A DNA stretch of 64,000 nt from assembly GCF_921294215.1 (NCBI RefSeq), contig NZ_CAKLDM010000002.1, forward strand, positions 2,046,001 through 2,110,000, in the 5' to 3' direction. How positions within the stretch are numbered: the stretch's first letter is position 1; each line of letters opens with the position of its first letter. Of the stretch, positions 26,501-35,457 are shown piece by piece. This DNA comes from Vibrio marisflavi CECT 7928 (lineage in GTDB: Bacteria; Pseudomonadota; Gammaproteobacteria; Enterobacterales; Vibrionaceae). The notes below the pieces were generated by a model. That model did not search any database and was not told the origin of the DNA. It worked only from the letters and a program-made list of their open reading frames with translations. Made by a program: the position numbers and the translations under genes.

Positions 26501-27216
26501 CGCTGCTTTATGTTTTGAATACGAGAAATATTATTTTCGTGTATGTCGAGCAAAGCGCTTTTTGGGGGCGCTGTTGTTAGAGATAGCTCAGCGCCAGATA
26601 AGTACCTTCCAACTTCTTCAAACAGTTTTTTAGGCGATTCCCACAGTTTTTTTATCTCTTGGACTAAGTCTATTGGCAACGAATAAAAATTCTTGCGCCA
26701 ATAGTCCGCTACAACTTGGGCTTTTATGTAGGCTTCATCGGTAATCAGTTCATTGTTGAACTGAGCGCCAGACTCAAACGCATGTTGCTTGAGCATACGC
26801 TGACAAAAGCCGTGAATAGTAAAAATAGCAGCCTCATCCATTTGACGTTCTGCATTGAGAAGTAACTGAGCAGCCGCTTCTCTGTTAGGTGTTTGCTCTA
26901 GAAATGGATTAAGAAAATCATCTTCAGTTTTTCCGCGCAGAAAAGCCAGTCTTGCCTCATGAATTCTCTTTCGTATTCTGTCTCGCAATTCTTCTGTTGC
27001 AGCTTCAGTGAAGGTCACAACCAAGATTTGATCAACCGTTAAAGGCTGGTGATGTCTAGCCTGATCGTCACCATGGCCTAACAGCAAACGTAAATACAAC
27101 CCTGCTATGGTATAAGTTTTCCCCGTTCCTGCTGATGCCTCTATTAATCTCGAACCATGCAGCGGAAATGTCATGATATTCAGTGGTTGTACATCTTGGG
27201 GAGAATTCGTCGGCAT
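23575..27216 (-). CDS. recB: Exodeoxyribonuclease V subunit beta, RecB
   Basis: RecB is the 3'-5' helicase/nuclease of RecBCD. The product is 1213 residues with Walker A ASAGTGKT (27-34), LVVTFTEAATEELR, MIDEFQDTDPLQY, LMIGDPKQAIYGFRGAD, IVTIHKSKGLEYNLVFLP, and the C-terminal nuclease core KFYVLDWKSNYLG with the D-x-K pair. ATG 27216 (GGTG 5 bases upstream) is used; the only longer start is a TTG five codons earlier. There is no ptrA gene between recC and recB, unlike E. coli. recB is directly followed by recD. Confidence 0.95.
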   Translation of the reverse strand: MPTNSPQDVQPLNIMTFPLHGSRLIEASAGTGKTYTIAGLYLRLLLGHGDDQARHHQPLTVDQILVVTFTEAATEELRDRIRKRIHEARLAFLRGKTEDDFLNPFLEQTPNREAAAQLLLNAERQMDEAAIFTIHGFCQRMLKQHAFESGAQFNNELITDEAYIKAQVVADYWRKNFYSLPIDLVQEIKKLWESPKKLFEEVGRYLSGAELSLTTAPPKSALLDIHENNISRIQNIKQRWIESSQDLHDLIMSSGVDKRSYKSNTVPKWLDEVTSWAESETKSYSVPKNLSRFSQRLLHEKTKKGEVPVHTIFDEVDEFLAEEISLKGPLLAQVIQQCRARLKQVKEQKQVFSFDDLLTQLSAAIDIDDTATLTEKIRQQYPVAMIDEFQDTDPLQYSIFSQIYLSDPQSALLMIGDPKQAIYGFRGADIFTYIKAKQQVTSQYTLDTNWRSGSQMVEAVNQLFSTADSPFFYDEEIPFLPVKSSPGSELKTWSLSIGQEELTQPAFNVWLSQQGDSFTSIGDYQATMAQATASQIYTILSAAQEQKAHLTKNSGKKVIQASDIAILVRNRSQAQLIKQALLDRGIASVYLSNRQSVFLSSVARDLLNVLNAVLAPENERYLKACLASSLFDLPISTLDRLNNDENAWEAAIFEFKEYRNIWHQKGLLPMLRSLMSKRQVAEHLLSREGGDRILTDLMHLGELLQQASLEIDSFFGLIHWLSQKIDDASGASNSEEHNQRLESESNLVQIVTIHKSKGLEYNLVFLPFACSYSQAREAKYHDPSSETTVLDVEQSAEALEKAEKERIAEDLRLIYVALTRSVYGCFVGISPIKKGNAKKQTSDLHQSAIGHLIQNGVEGDASVLQQSIKSLCEATSSIAIADLPIAGEAKLAPTIEENLDIQAQDSRRDIERNWRLTSYSGLVKHSAHGQQKELIVDEASFDIDSEEEQELESATTAFEYSIFSFPKGARPGTFLHTLFEQVDFNLPADSDENQQIIMKLLERENYDLLWSPVLSELVDNVLQAKLNQGEVCLADIPATSRLVEMEFLLPIQMLTASQLNTIVHKYDQISKLAGELGFHPVKGMLKGFIDLVFECQGKFYVLDWKSNYLGDSIEDYHSQALQEAMADHRYDLQYQIYSLALHRYLKTRIADYNYDQHFGGVYYVFLRGVAKEQESGIFYQKPDYALINEMDELIDGKTSLSSGTESGQMELGL

Positions 27217-27494
27217 AATGCACCATTTCAAATAACTTAAATCAATTTAGGGAGTCGCCCCTAGATTTTCAATGTCGATATATTAAGCAAATACTGTATC
27301 TTCGCGTGACTCAGACGGTATTATTGAGACATTTCTGCAATCACTTTGTAACAATAGAGTGGGATGAGATTCCAATCACGAAATAATCCAACAATTGTAG
27401 ATAGAATTTCTGTCGATACTTAAGCAATTACCTCTTACTTATCTTAGTTTTATTGGTCTATAAAACCTCGGCCGTCCAGCAAATCCCTACACTT

Positions 27495-30400
27495 TTACTT
27501 GTTGGCGGCCAATTTTCTTCCATCGGCAGCATTTTCTACAGCTTTCTTTAAAATCTCATCTGCATAATGCAGGTTTTTTTGTGCTAGTTCTTCATTCCAT
27601 TTCGGCCACAACCTTGAAATATAAGAATCACTCCCTTCACCAGAGATCTGCTGCGTACCATTAAATTCAGCCGCCATTTTCTTATAAATATCTTCTTTAC
27701 TTGGCGTGACTTTACCTTTGCTTACTTGCGCATTTAAGCCAGCTAGTGCAGTTTTAGGGAAATAGGCCAATGGCTCATTCATCCCACCAACAAAATATCT
27801 CAGTAAGGTAGAAACTTCTTTCTTAGCCCATTCTTCATCATCAATCGCCGCATACACTTTGTGCTCAAGGCTGGTTTTATTCAAACCAACCAGATGAGTA
27901 GTCTTGGACTTGCCGATAGCCGCCGCACATAAATGATCGATCCAAGCAGCTAGATAATCCACAGAACGAAGCCTACCACTACGATAACGGATCAGCCCTG
28001 CTTGGTAGTTTCGTGATAACCAACCAGTGATAAGAATTTGTTTTCCTGGTTCAAGCTCTATAAGCAATGTCACCTCGATATCTTGTTCCGGCAAGGCGCA
28101 GAGATCCTTAATTTTCTCATATATAATCTCTGCTTTATCGCGCTGGGCATCAAAGTCCAATGTACCAAACTCTCCAACAGGGAGGTTTCCGTAGGCTCTT
28201 TGTTTTTGAATATATTCAGGCCACTGCTGTGCTGATAGATTAGCGTTAGAAACATCATCAACCAAGTGTTCAAGCAGTTGTTCTCTCAAGTTGTAGCTTT
28301 GCAGAGAATCTAACGCAAATGGCTCTTCATCTTCAGGCACCCAGTGCTCTGATTGAAAATAGACTTTAAGGCGTCGATTGAAAAAATACTTCACTGGTAG
28401 TTTGCAAAACTTGTGCAGCTCCCTCAAATCAAGTTCATACGGAAAACTGGTGCCCAGTAAAAAGTCGTCCAACTCTTCGATAGCTTGATTGTGCTCGATA
28501 CCTTGAGTTTTGGCAGCTGGCAGCCATTCTTTAGCAAAACTTCCTTCTCCTTCCAGAAATGCGCTGGGACTAAACGGTGTCATCGCGTGGCTATGACTCA
28601 GAAAGTCAACCAACCGATCACCTGATTCATCGGTAGATAACTGCTCATCCCCTTCTAGACAGTAATTTTGATGACAGTAGTCAATAAGCTCAGAGACCAA
28701 TACCGAAGGTACTTTCTCAGTATTTTTTTCTATCGAGCGCCCAACGTAGCTGACATACAAATTCTGTTGTGCGGAGAGCATTGCTTCCAGAAACAAGTAA
28801 CGGTCGTCGATTCTACGCGAGCGATCTCCGGGCTTCGCTCTGCCCACCAGCAAGTCAAAACTCTCTGGAGGAATTGAACGTGGATACACTCCATCATTCA
28901 TACCTAGTAGGCAAACCACCTTAAATGGAATAGAGCGCATTGGCATCAAAGTACAAAAGTTGACTTGCCCTGCTAGGAACCTCTGACTGACTCTTGTTCC
29001 CGACAGTTTGTCCTTCAAATATTGGCCGATAATATTGGCTGGCAAATCTTGCTCAAACTGGGCTTCTACAATGTTATCTTGCAATGCAATAATGGCATCA
29101 CGAATTGTTTTCAGTGCAATGTCACCTTCCGCATCAACTTCAAAAAAGTCATCAATCATGTCAAATAACGCAATTTTCCACTCATCAATGACATGGGAAC
29201 CTTGTAGCCTTTGGCGGTAATCGCTAACCATTTCTACAAATTGCGCTATCTTGCCCGCTAATTCTGCGCGAAGCCCCTGAACTTCATCATATGGCGCTAA
29301 GTTTTGGCCATGTTGGTGGAATAATCCTGCCTCATCAGACATCGCATAGCCAAGCAACATCCTTTGAATACCAAATTGCCAAGTATTCTGTTTTATCTTC
29401 GGCAGCTCAAACTCAGTACCGGTATGCTCATCTAGGCCCCATCGCACCCCGGATTCTTCAACCCACTGCCTGACGAGGTCAAAATCCTCTTCACTAATAG
29501 AAAGTTTATTCAAAATGGCAGGGGTTTCTAAAATCTCAAGCAACTCTGAAGAAGAGCAACGACTGCTAGGCAATTCAACCAAGCGAACAAACGCCTTTAA
29601 AATTGGGTTTTCAACGTCAGCGCTAAGATCCGAGATTGAGAATGGAATATAACGATCAGATGGCGCGTTACTAAACACAGCATGGATCGCAGGGCTGTAG
29701 CTGTTAATGTCAGCGACCATCACAATAATATCACGAGGGGTCAAAGAAGGATCTTTGTTGAACATCGACAGCAATTGATCGTGCAATACCTCCACTTCTC
29801 TTAGCGGACTATGGCAAGCATGTACGGTGAAAGAGTTGTCTGGTACGGTCACGACTTTTTTGTGCGCACTAGATTCAAAAGCAGCGTCATCTTGGTGCTC
29901 CTCCAAGTTCAAAATATCTGCTTGAAGGCTGTGCAGCAGTGAATCGCGATCAATATCTGAGAAAGCTTCTATTTCTTGAGACTCTAATTGAGCAAGAAGA
30001 AATAAATTGTCTCGCCCCAGTTTCCCCATTGATGCAAGTAAACTATTGCCGACTTCACTTGTGTGCAAGTCGTCTTCAACGTTTTGCTCAATGCTTCCCT
30101 TCAATTGCTCCGTTGTACCTTCTAGCTTTGAGCTTTCTTTATTCCACTCAATATGTTGGCGCTGCCTTGCAGATAATTTTGCTAAGAATTTTTTGTCTCG
30201 TACCTCTCCCCAATAGTAACGACATGGGTTGGTAAACATTAGGTGTACATCTATGTGGCAACCAATGGCTTTCAGTGCATCTAAATATCGGGGAGGCAAA
30301 GAAGAAATACCAAAAACAAATAGCCTTTTGGGAAGAAACTCTAGTGAGCCCGAATAATTTTCAACTGAATCAATAAAGTGTTCATATAAGTTCGCTCGGT

Positions 30401-30953
30401 GAAACGGCGATTGACCAATCTGCAATGTGTAGTCATACAACTCTTGCCACAGAATGGGTTGCCAAGGGTGCTCACCTTCTAACTCTGGGACTTCTCGACT
30501 ATCTTCCCAAGCAGCTATCCATTCAGGGCGATACACTAGGTAACCATCGAAGGTGTCCGCAATCTTTTCTGCCAGCTGGTAGAGTTTCGTACCATTAACA
30601 TCAGAATGTAAATAATTCGCGAGGGGCTCAAATTCAGGCTTGTCCAGCTGAGTTGGCAGGATCTTCATCAACTTCCAGCACATTGAATCTTTGTTGAAGG
30701 CACTTCGTTCAGGAACATCTTGTAGAACTCGAGTAAAAAGATCCCAAATGAATGCTGCGGGAAGAGGAAAGTCGACATTCGCAACGACTTTCAACTCTTT
30801 TGCTATCTCCATTTTTAACCACTGAGACATCCCTGAACTTTGTACAAGAATATGCTCTTTTTCGAACGGGCTGGTTGGAGGATCGCGCCGAATCAGCTCA
30901 ACCAATAAAGACTTTAAAATATCAACTTGATTGGAATGGTAAACAGTAAACAA
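27495..30953 (-). CDS. recC: Exodeoxyribonuclease V subunit gamma, RecC
   Basis: RecC scans for Chi and holds the RecBCD complex together. The 1152-residue product starts MFTVYHSNQVDILKSLLVEL and shows the family segments HILVQSSGMSQWLKMEIAKEL, NVDFPLPAAFIWDLFTRVL and YLVYRPEWIAAWE. The inactive helicase folds of RecC are expected here, and no intact Walker A is seen. It is 278 bases upstream of recB, which is a larger gap than recB-recD and could hold a second promoter. It is divergent from a LysR gene. Confidence 0.95.
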   Translation of the reverse strand: MFTVYHSNQVDILKSLLVELIRRDPPTSPFEKEHILVQSSGMSQWLKMEIAKELKVVANVDFPLPAAFIWDLFTRVLQDVPERSAFNKDSMCWKLMKILPTQLDKPEFEPLANYLHSDVNGTKLYQLAEKIADTFDGYLVYRPEWIAAWEDSREVPELEGEHPWQPILWQELYDYTLQIGQSPFHRANLYEHFIDSVENYSGSLEFLPKRLFVFGISSLPPRYLDALKAIGCHIDVHLMFTNPCRYYWGEVRDKKFLAKLSARQRQHIEWNKESSKLEGTTEQLKGSIEQNVEDDLHTSEVGNSLLASMGKLGRDNLFLLAQLESQEIEAFSDIDRDSLLHSLQADILNLEEHQDDAAFESSAHKKVVTVPDNSFTVHACHSPLREVEVLHDQLLSMFNKDPSLTPRDIIVMVADINSYSPAIHAVFSNAPSDRYIPFSISDLSADVENPILKAFVRLVELPSSRCSSSELLEILETPAILNKLSISEEDFDLVRQWVEESGVRWGLDEHTGTEFELPKIKQNTWQFGIQRMLLGYAMSDEAGLFHQHGQNLAPYDEVQGLRAELAGKIAQFVEMVSDYRQRLQGSHVIDEWKIALFDMIDDFFEVDAEGDIALKTIRDAIIALQDNIVEAQFEQDLPANIIGQYLKDKLSGTRVSQRFLAGQVNFCTLMPMRSIPFKVVCLLGMNDGVYPRSIPPESFDLLVGRAKPGDRSRRIDDRYLFLEAMLSAQQNLYVSYVGRSIEKNTEKVPSVLVSELIDYCHQNYCLEGDEQLSTDESGDRLVDFLSHSHAMTPFSPSAFLEGEGSFAKEWLPAAKTQGIEHNQAIEELDDFLLGTSFPYELDLRELHKFCKLPVKYFFNRRLKVYFQSEHWVPEDEEPFALDSLQSYNLREQLLEHLVDDVSNANLSAQQWPEYIQKQRAYGNLPVGEFGTLDFDAQRDKAEIIYEKIKDLCALPEQDIEVTLLIELEPGKQILITGWLSRNYQAGLIRYRSGRLRSVDYLAAWIDHLCAAAIGKSKTTHLVGLNKTSLEHKVYAAIDDEEWAKKEVSTLLRYFVGGMNEPLAYFPKTALAGLNAQVSKGKVTPSKEDIYKKMAAEFNGTQQISGEGSDSYISRLWPKWNEELAQKNLHYADEILKKAVENAADGRKLAANK

Positions 30954-31173
30954 TTGCGGCTCGATCTACTAAGAATTGATGAAAAGCAGCTTAACATATC
31001 GAAAAAGATAAATAGATCTTAGTGTTGTAAAAAATTTGACACTATGACTCTTGTTTTTATTCAGTGAATTGATTAATTCTATTAATTAAACGACCTCAGA
31101 AACTATACCCGTATTGCCGAAAGGTACTGGCTTGTCCTAAATATCATTGAAAACCTAAAAGGGATGGAAACTT

Positions 31174-32058
31174 ATGGCGACCAATATCTCGCTCAAGCAA
31201 CTCAAAGTCTTCACTACCTTAATTCGCCATAAAACCTTAACGTCAGCTTCAGAATCTCTGTATTTATCTAAAGCAGCTGTGAGCATGGCAATTAGCGAGC
31301 TCGAAAAGCAGATTGGACGCACCTTATTTGATCGCATAAACAATCGGCTAATTCTGAACCAAGAAGGGCAAAAATTGTTGCCGTTGGCCGATGAACTATT
31401 GCAGCGCAGCAAAGAAATTGAGCAAGTGTTTAGTGATAACGATGAACTCTCCGGACAGCTAAGAATTGGCGCCAGCGACACTATTGGCAATCAAGTCGCA
31501 CCCGCTCTTCTAAGTGAATTTCGTCACTCTTCTAACCATACTTGCCAAAGCCTTTTTATCTCGAATACAGCCTTGATTTGCCAAAAATTAATTGATTATG
31601 AATTGGATATTGGCTTAGTTGAAGGTCATGTGGATCACGATGAAATATCTTCCTGCTCTTTTAGCCAAGATGAAATGTGTGTTATTTGCTCACCAGATCA
31701 CGTCCTAGCCAACGGAAGCACGTTGGGCCTGTCGGGCCTAAACAATATGAACTGGGTACTGCGTGAAGCAGGCTCTGGCTCTAGGGAATTTTTTGTCACT
31801 AAAATTGCTCCTCAGCTAGAGTCTTGGCATGAGTCTTTTCAACTGAATACGACAGAAGCCCTGATTAATAGCGTCTCTGCTGGGCTAGGCTTAGGTTGCT
31901 TGTCGTTGTTGTCCGCTAAACATGCCGTTCAGGACGGACGTGTGTGTATCATTGATTTAGATATGAATATGAAAAGGCAATTTTGGATTCTGTTACACAA
32001 GGAAAAATACCAAAGTCCTCTTCTAAAACGATTTATTGATTTTTGCCATCACTACTAG
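31174..32058 (+). CDS. LysR-family transcriptional regulator
   Basis: A 294-residue LysR-type regulator: HTH MATNISLKQLKVFTTLIRHK with SASESLYLSKAAVSMAISELEKQIGRTLFDR (about 26-56), then an effector domain with QLRIGASDTIGNQVAPALL and VLREAGSGSREFFVTKIAP (about 193-211). It resembles the YwfM/CysB-like group that regulates sulfur or amino-acid export genes, but the effector is unknown. AAAAGGG lies upstream of the start. It is followed 72 bases later by LexA-controlled yebG and is divergent from recC, so no obvious target gene adjoins it. Confidence 0.88.
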   Translation: MATNISLKQLKVFTTLIRHKTLTSASESLYLSKAAVSMAISELEKQIGRTLFDRINNRLILNQEGQKLLPLADELLQRSKEIEQVFSDNDELSGQLRIGASDTIGNQVAPALLSEFRHSSNHTCQSLFISNTALICQKLIDYELDIGLVEGHVDHDEISSCSFSQDEMCVICSPDHVLANGSTLGLSGLNNMNWVLREAGSGSREFFVTKIAPQLESWHESFQLNTTEALINSVSAGLGLGCLSLLSAKHAVQDGRVCIIDLDMNMKRQFWILLHKEKYQSPLLKRFIDFCHHY

Positions 32059-32083
32059 AAGTCTAGACTTACACTTACATTTC

Positions 32084-32099
32084 CTGTATAAAAAAACAG
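32084..32099 (+). promoter_or_regulatory. LexA (SOS) box upstream of yebG
   Basis: CTGT-N8-ACAG with an all-A/T spacer (ATAAAAAA) is a perfect match to the LexA operator core, 31 bases upstream of the yebG start. yebG is a known SOS gene in E. coli, so both the site and the gene identity support each other. Confidence 0.9.
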
Positions 32100-32130
32100 T
32101 AATCAAACCATAGACACTAGAGGATTAACC

Positions 32131-32451
32131 ATGGCTGTAATCGTGAAGTACGTGGTGGAACGCAACGGAGAAGAAAAGATGACTTTTACCTCTAAAGCCG
32201 AAGCTGACGCCTATGACAAAATGCTGGATATGGCAGATGCACTTTTTGATTTAATGGGTAAGAGCGAGCTAATCGAAGACGAATCTAAGCAAGAAGAAAT
32301 TGCCCTCTACTTAGCACAAAACAAAGAAGAAGTACTTTACGCTTTAGGAGCGAAACGCCGCCCTGCACCTAAGAAGCCTAAAGTGGTAGAAGACACTGAA
32401 GAAACTGCTGTGGAAGCCGATCCGTCTGACAGTGAAGAAGACGCAGCATAA
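32131..32451 (+). CDS. yebG: SOS-induced protein YebG
   Basis: YebG is a small DNA-damage-inducible protein of unknown biochemical role. The 106-residue product starts MAVIVKYVVERNGEEKMTFT and contains SKAEADAYDKMLDMADALFD, closely matching E. coli YebG, then a basic patch (KRRPAPKKPK) and an acidic tail (EDTEETAVEADPSDSEEDAA). AGAGGA lies 6 bases before ATG. A perfect LexA box precedes it and a strong terminator follows it, so it is a one-gene SOS unit. Confidence 0.93.
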   Translation: MAVIVKYVVERNGEEKMTFTSKAEADAYDKMLDMADALFDLMGKSELIEDESKQEEIALYLAQNKEEVLYALGAKRRPAPKKPKVVEDTEETAVEADPSDSEEDAA

Positions 32452-32472
32452 TAGCTACGTTATAGATTGTTT

Positions 32473-32498
32473 AAACCCAGCTTTAAGCTGGGTTTTTT
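32473..32498 (+). terminator. Rho-independent terminator after yebG
   Basis: AAACCCAGC (32473-32481) and GCTGGGTTT (32487-32495) form a 9-bp perfect stem with a TTTAA loop and a continuing T-run to 32498. Confidence 0.92.
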
Positions 32499-32615
32499 GT
32501 ATCTAAAATTCGCTATGCAAAAAGGGGAAACTGGTTAGCAATGTCTTTACCCTGATAGTTTGCCTCTATAGTCGATATACTCACTTGCAAAGGAAAACAA
32601 AGTATTGGGTGTAAA

Positions 32616-33359
32616 ATGCAGTTAGAAGTTTGTATCGACAATTTGGAATCTCTTGAATACGCAGAACTAGGCGGAGCTACAAGAATTGAGCTTTGCTCTT
32701 CACTTGCTTTAGGAGGCCTAACTCCTAGCTTAGGATTTATGAAGCTAGCAGCCAATAGCACTCAACTCCCTATATACGCAATGATTCGCCCGAGACAAGG
32801 AGACTTCTTGTACTCAAAGCAAGAAATTGAATCTATGCTAATGGATATCGAAGCCGCAGCAGAAGCCAATTTGCAAGGCGTTGTATTTGGCATACTTTCC
32901 GCTGACGGCAAAATGGATATTGATGCGACAAAACAGCTGATCGCGAAAGCTAAAGAATTAAATCTCGGTACTACCTTTCATCGCGCAATCGATCAATGCA
33001 AGAATCCTTTGGAAGCGATTAAGCAATTGTCTGATATTGGCTGTGAACGGGTATTGAGCTCCGGGCTAGCAAATCAAGCTCCAGAAGGTGTCGACGTGTT
33101 AAGACAAATGGTTGAAGTTGCAAATGGACAACTAGCCATTATGGCTGGAGCTGGCGTCAACGCAGAAAATATTAGGCACATTCATCAACAAACCAAAATT
33201 GAAGAATTTCATATGTCGGGCAAATCTGCAAGGCAGAGCGCAATGGAATACATATCTAGCCAAGCACAAATGGGGGCTAATTCTATCGATGATTTTTCAA
33301 TCCCAGTGACAAATACAACTGCAATTTCCAAAGCTAAGCAGCAATTAGATATACTCTGA
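32616..33359 (+). CDS. cutC: CutC family protein
   Basis: CutC proteins are TIM-barrel proteins linked historically to copper homeostasis; that role is weakly supported in bacteria. The 247-residue product starts MQLEVCIDNLESLEYAELGGATRIELC and has the family segments YAMIRPRQGDFLYS, GVVFGILSADGKMD, TFHRAIDQC and EFHMSGKSARQS, the last near the C-terminus. It has its own start after the yebG terminator and ends 1 base from the convergent cyclase gene; no terminator lies between them. Confidence 0.92.
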   Translation: MQLEVCIDNLESLEYAELGGATRIELCSSLALGGLTPSLGFMKLAANSTQLPIYAMIRPRQGDFLYSKQEIESMLMDIEAAAEANLQGVVFGILSADGKMDIDATKQLIAKAKELNLGTTFHRAIDQCKNPLEAIKQLSDIGCERVLSSGLANQAPEGVDVLRQMVEVANGQLAIMAGAGVNAENIRHIHQQTKIEEFHMSGKSARQSAMEYISSQAQMGANSIDDFSIPVTNTTAISKAKQQLDIL

Positions 33360-33360
33360 A

Positions 33361-35421
33361 CTAATCCAAAGAACTTGGATCATGATGGTGAGTATTTTTT
33401 CGCGAATGTTTAGCTTGGTACATCGCGTCATCGGCTAACCTCATTAAAGTATCGATATCTTCGCTATCATCAGGATATAACGAAATCCCGATACTCGCGG
33501 AGATTATGATCTCTTTGCCACCGAAAAATGAAGGCACAGAAAAGCTAGAGAGGACTTTTTCAGCGACCACATCAACTTGTTCGCGTGAGCTAAGCTCTCC
33601 TAACAATACGACGAATTCATCTCCGCCGAGCCTCGCTACCGTATCTTCCTTTCGAACACTAGACAAAAGGCGCGTTGCTACTTCTTTCAGCACCCTGTCG
33701 CCAGTGCTGTGTCCTAATGTGTCATTGATTTGTTTAAAGTTATCTAGGTCGATAAACAGTAAGCCTACTTTGCTGTTATTTCTCTTTCCGTGAGCCATTG
33801 CTTGCTCAATCCTATCGTGGAAGAGATTACGATTGACTAAGCCTGTCAAGAAATCGTAATGAGCTTGATACCATATCTTAAGCTCATTTTTTCTTTGTAC
33901 TGTAATGTCTTGCATGACACCAATAACTTTAGTTGGCTGGCCACTCTTGTCATAAATAGCCTCAGAACGGTGAGTCACATACTTCTCTACTCCACCGTTC
34001 AAAATGAGTTTGTTGGTCCATTGAATATGTTTGTTTTTTTCTGGAATCGTTAACCAATATTTCTTCACCTGATCCCGCTCTAGTGGATCAACGTGATTCA
34101 AAATTGATGTAACTCCAAGAGCCAGCTCTTTCTCACTAAGCCCCAAAATAGTGCAAATTTCATTGGAGCACGTGTATCTATCAGATTCTATATCCCACTC
34201 CCAGTTCCCCAACTGAGCTATTTGTTGTGCATGTTTTAGTAAGTTTTGGCTTTTTCTAAGCTTTCTTTCTGTTATCTCAAGAAGCCTATACTCTTCTTCT
34301 AACTCTTTATTCATAATGGCTAATTCAGTGGCTTGCATCTTGTCCCTTTTTTGCGCGTGATTTAAGTCGACCACCATCTGATTAAAACTCGATACCAATA
34401 TATTAAGCTCATCAAGGTCTGTTGCTTTAAGTGGCTCTGGAAACTGGCCATCTCCCATCTCCCTCGCTGCCTTAGAAAGCTTATGTAAAGGAACAATGAC
34501 TTTTTTATTGAAGTAAATCCAAGTTGAATAAGCTAATACCAACGCTAAACAAGAAATCAAAACCACATCAAACAAAACATTCCGTATTAGCTGGTACGCC
34601 TGCGTGACAGGCTGCTCGACAATTACTTGCAGCCCTAACGAATCCAACTTGCCTTGATGCGAATGAATAACAGAAATTTTTCCAGACAAGCCTTTCGAAA
34701 GCTCACTCTGGCACTCTCCAATCACTGTACCTCTCAATACAACACTAGGATTTCGATGTGCGACAACTCTTCCTAAACTGTTCACAACGTAAGCATCACG
34801 ATCAGCTTCTAGCCCGACCATCGCCAGCGTTTCCCAAACAGACTTCAACCTAACTTCGGCGTACAAAATGTTGCTCAGTTGAGCGCTTCGAGGATCGATA
34901 GTAGGTACAGCCAGCCGAGCAATCGGCTCTCTAAGTCCCACATCGAACAGCACCTCAACCTGCCGTTTCCTATTTTCAATTGCACGTACGAAGAGCGGTA
35001 ACGAAACTAACTCTTCAAACAAACTTGGTGTATTTAACGAGGTACGAGAGACTTGAAGAACAGTCGAATTGTCTAGGTCTATTAAACCGGCAGACTCAAA
35101 CAAGCCACTACCAAAAACCAAGCTTTGCAGCAGCTCTTTTTGCTGTCGGGAATTTAACTGAGTAATACCACTACTTTCAAGAAAGAGAAAGTCGCGCTCA
35201 GCTTGATCAAAAATAGCTAACACTCGATATTCAATTGACATGGCGATTTGCTCGAACAGTTCCAGCTGTTGAGTTTTGAATGATTCGTAGCTAGCTCGCC
35301 CTGAGATAAGCGCAATGATTAGAATAGGACCAACAGTCAACCCAAGAAACATGGTTAGTAACCTAAATCTCAAGGATTGAGTGAATCTAGGCTTCGCTGA
35401 CTTGCTCTGTGAACTACGCAA
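33361..35421 (-). CDS. Membrane diguanylate cyclase (periplasmic sensor-HAMP-PAS-GGDEF)
   Basis: This 686-residue protein probably makes cyclic di-GMP. Transmembrane segment 1 (about 20-40), a periplasmic Cache-like sensor domain (about 42-270), transmembrane segment 2 (VVLISCLALVLAYSTWIYF), HAMP with LHKLSKAAREMGDGQF, a PAS/PAC domain (about 400-510, NWEWDIESDRYTCSNEI to VIGVMQDITVQRK) and the GGDEF domain. The active site is intact, GGDEF at 599-603, and the inhibitory I-site RKED (590-593) precedes it by five residues, so product feedback is expected. No EAL domain is present. It follows an orphan ABC-type binding lipoprotein gene by 36 bases, a likely input partner. Confidence 0.92.
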   Translation of the reverse strand: MRSSQSKSAKPRFTQSLRFRLLTMFLGLTVGPILIIALISGRASYESFKTQQLELFEQIAMSIEYRVLAIFDQAERDFLFLESSGITQLNSRQQKELLQSLVFGSGLFESAGLIDLDNSTVLQVSRTSLNTPSLFEELVSLPLFVRAIENRKRQVEVLFDVGLREPIARLAVPTIDPRSAQLSNILYAEVRLKSVWETLAMVGLEADRDAYVVNSLGRVVAHRNPSVVLRGTVIGECQSELSKGLSGKISVIHSHQGKLDSLGLQVIVEQPVTQAYQLIRNVLFDVVLISCLALVLAYSTWIYFNKKVIVPLHKLSKAAREMGDGQFPEPLKATDLDELNILVSSFNQMVVDLNHAQKRDKMQATELAIMNKELEEEYRLLEITERKLRKSQNLLKHAQQIAQLGNWEWDIESDRYTCSNEICTILGLSEKELALGVTSILNHVDPLERDQVKKYWLTIPEKNKHIQWTNKLILNGGVEKYVTHRSEAIYDKSGQPTKVIGVMQDITVQRKNELKIWYQAHYDFLTGLVNRNLFHDRIEQAMAHGKRNNSKVGLLFIDLDNFKQINDTLGHSTGDRVLKEVATRLLSSVRKEDTVARLGGDEFVVLLGELSSREQVDVVAEKVLSSFSVPSFFGGKEIIISASIGISLYPDDSEDIDTLMRLADDAMYQAKHSRKNTHHHDPSSLD

Positions 35422-35457
35422 GACTTTTCCTTTTATTTCACATCAGCTATCAGTCGC

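Noticed and set aside
27217-27494. Hairpin TAGGG/CCCTA (27248-27263) as recC terminator
   Set aside because: Only 5 bp of stem and no T-run; recC and recB probably remain linked or have separate promoters.
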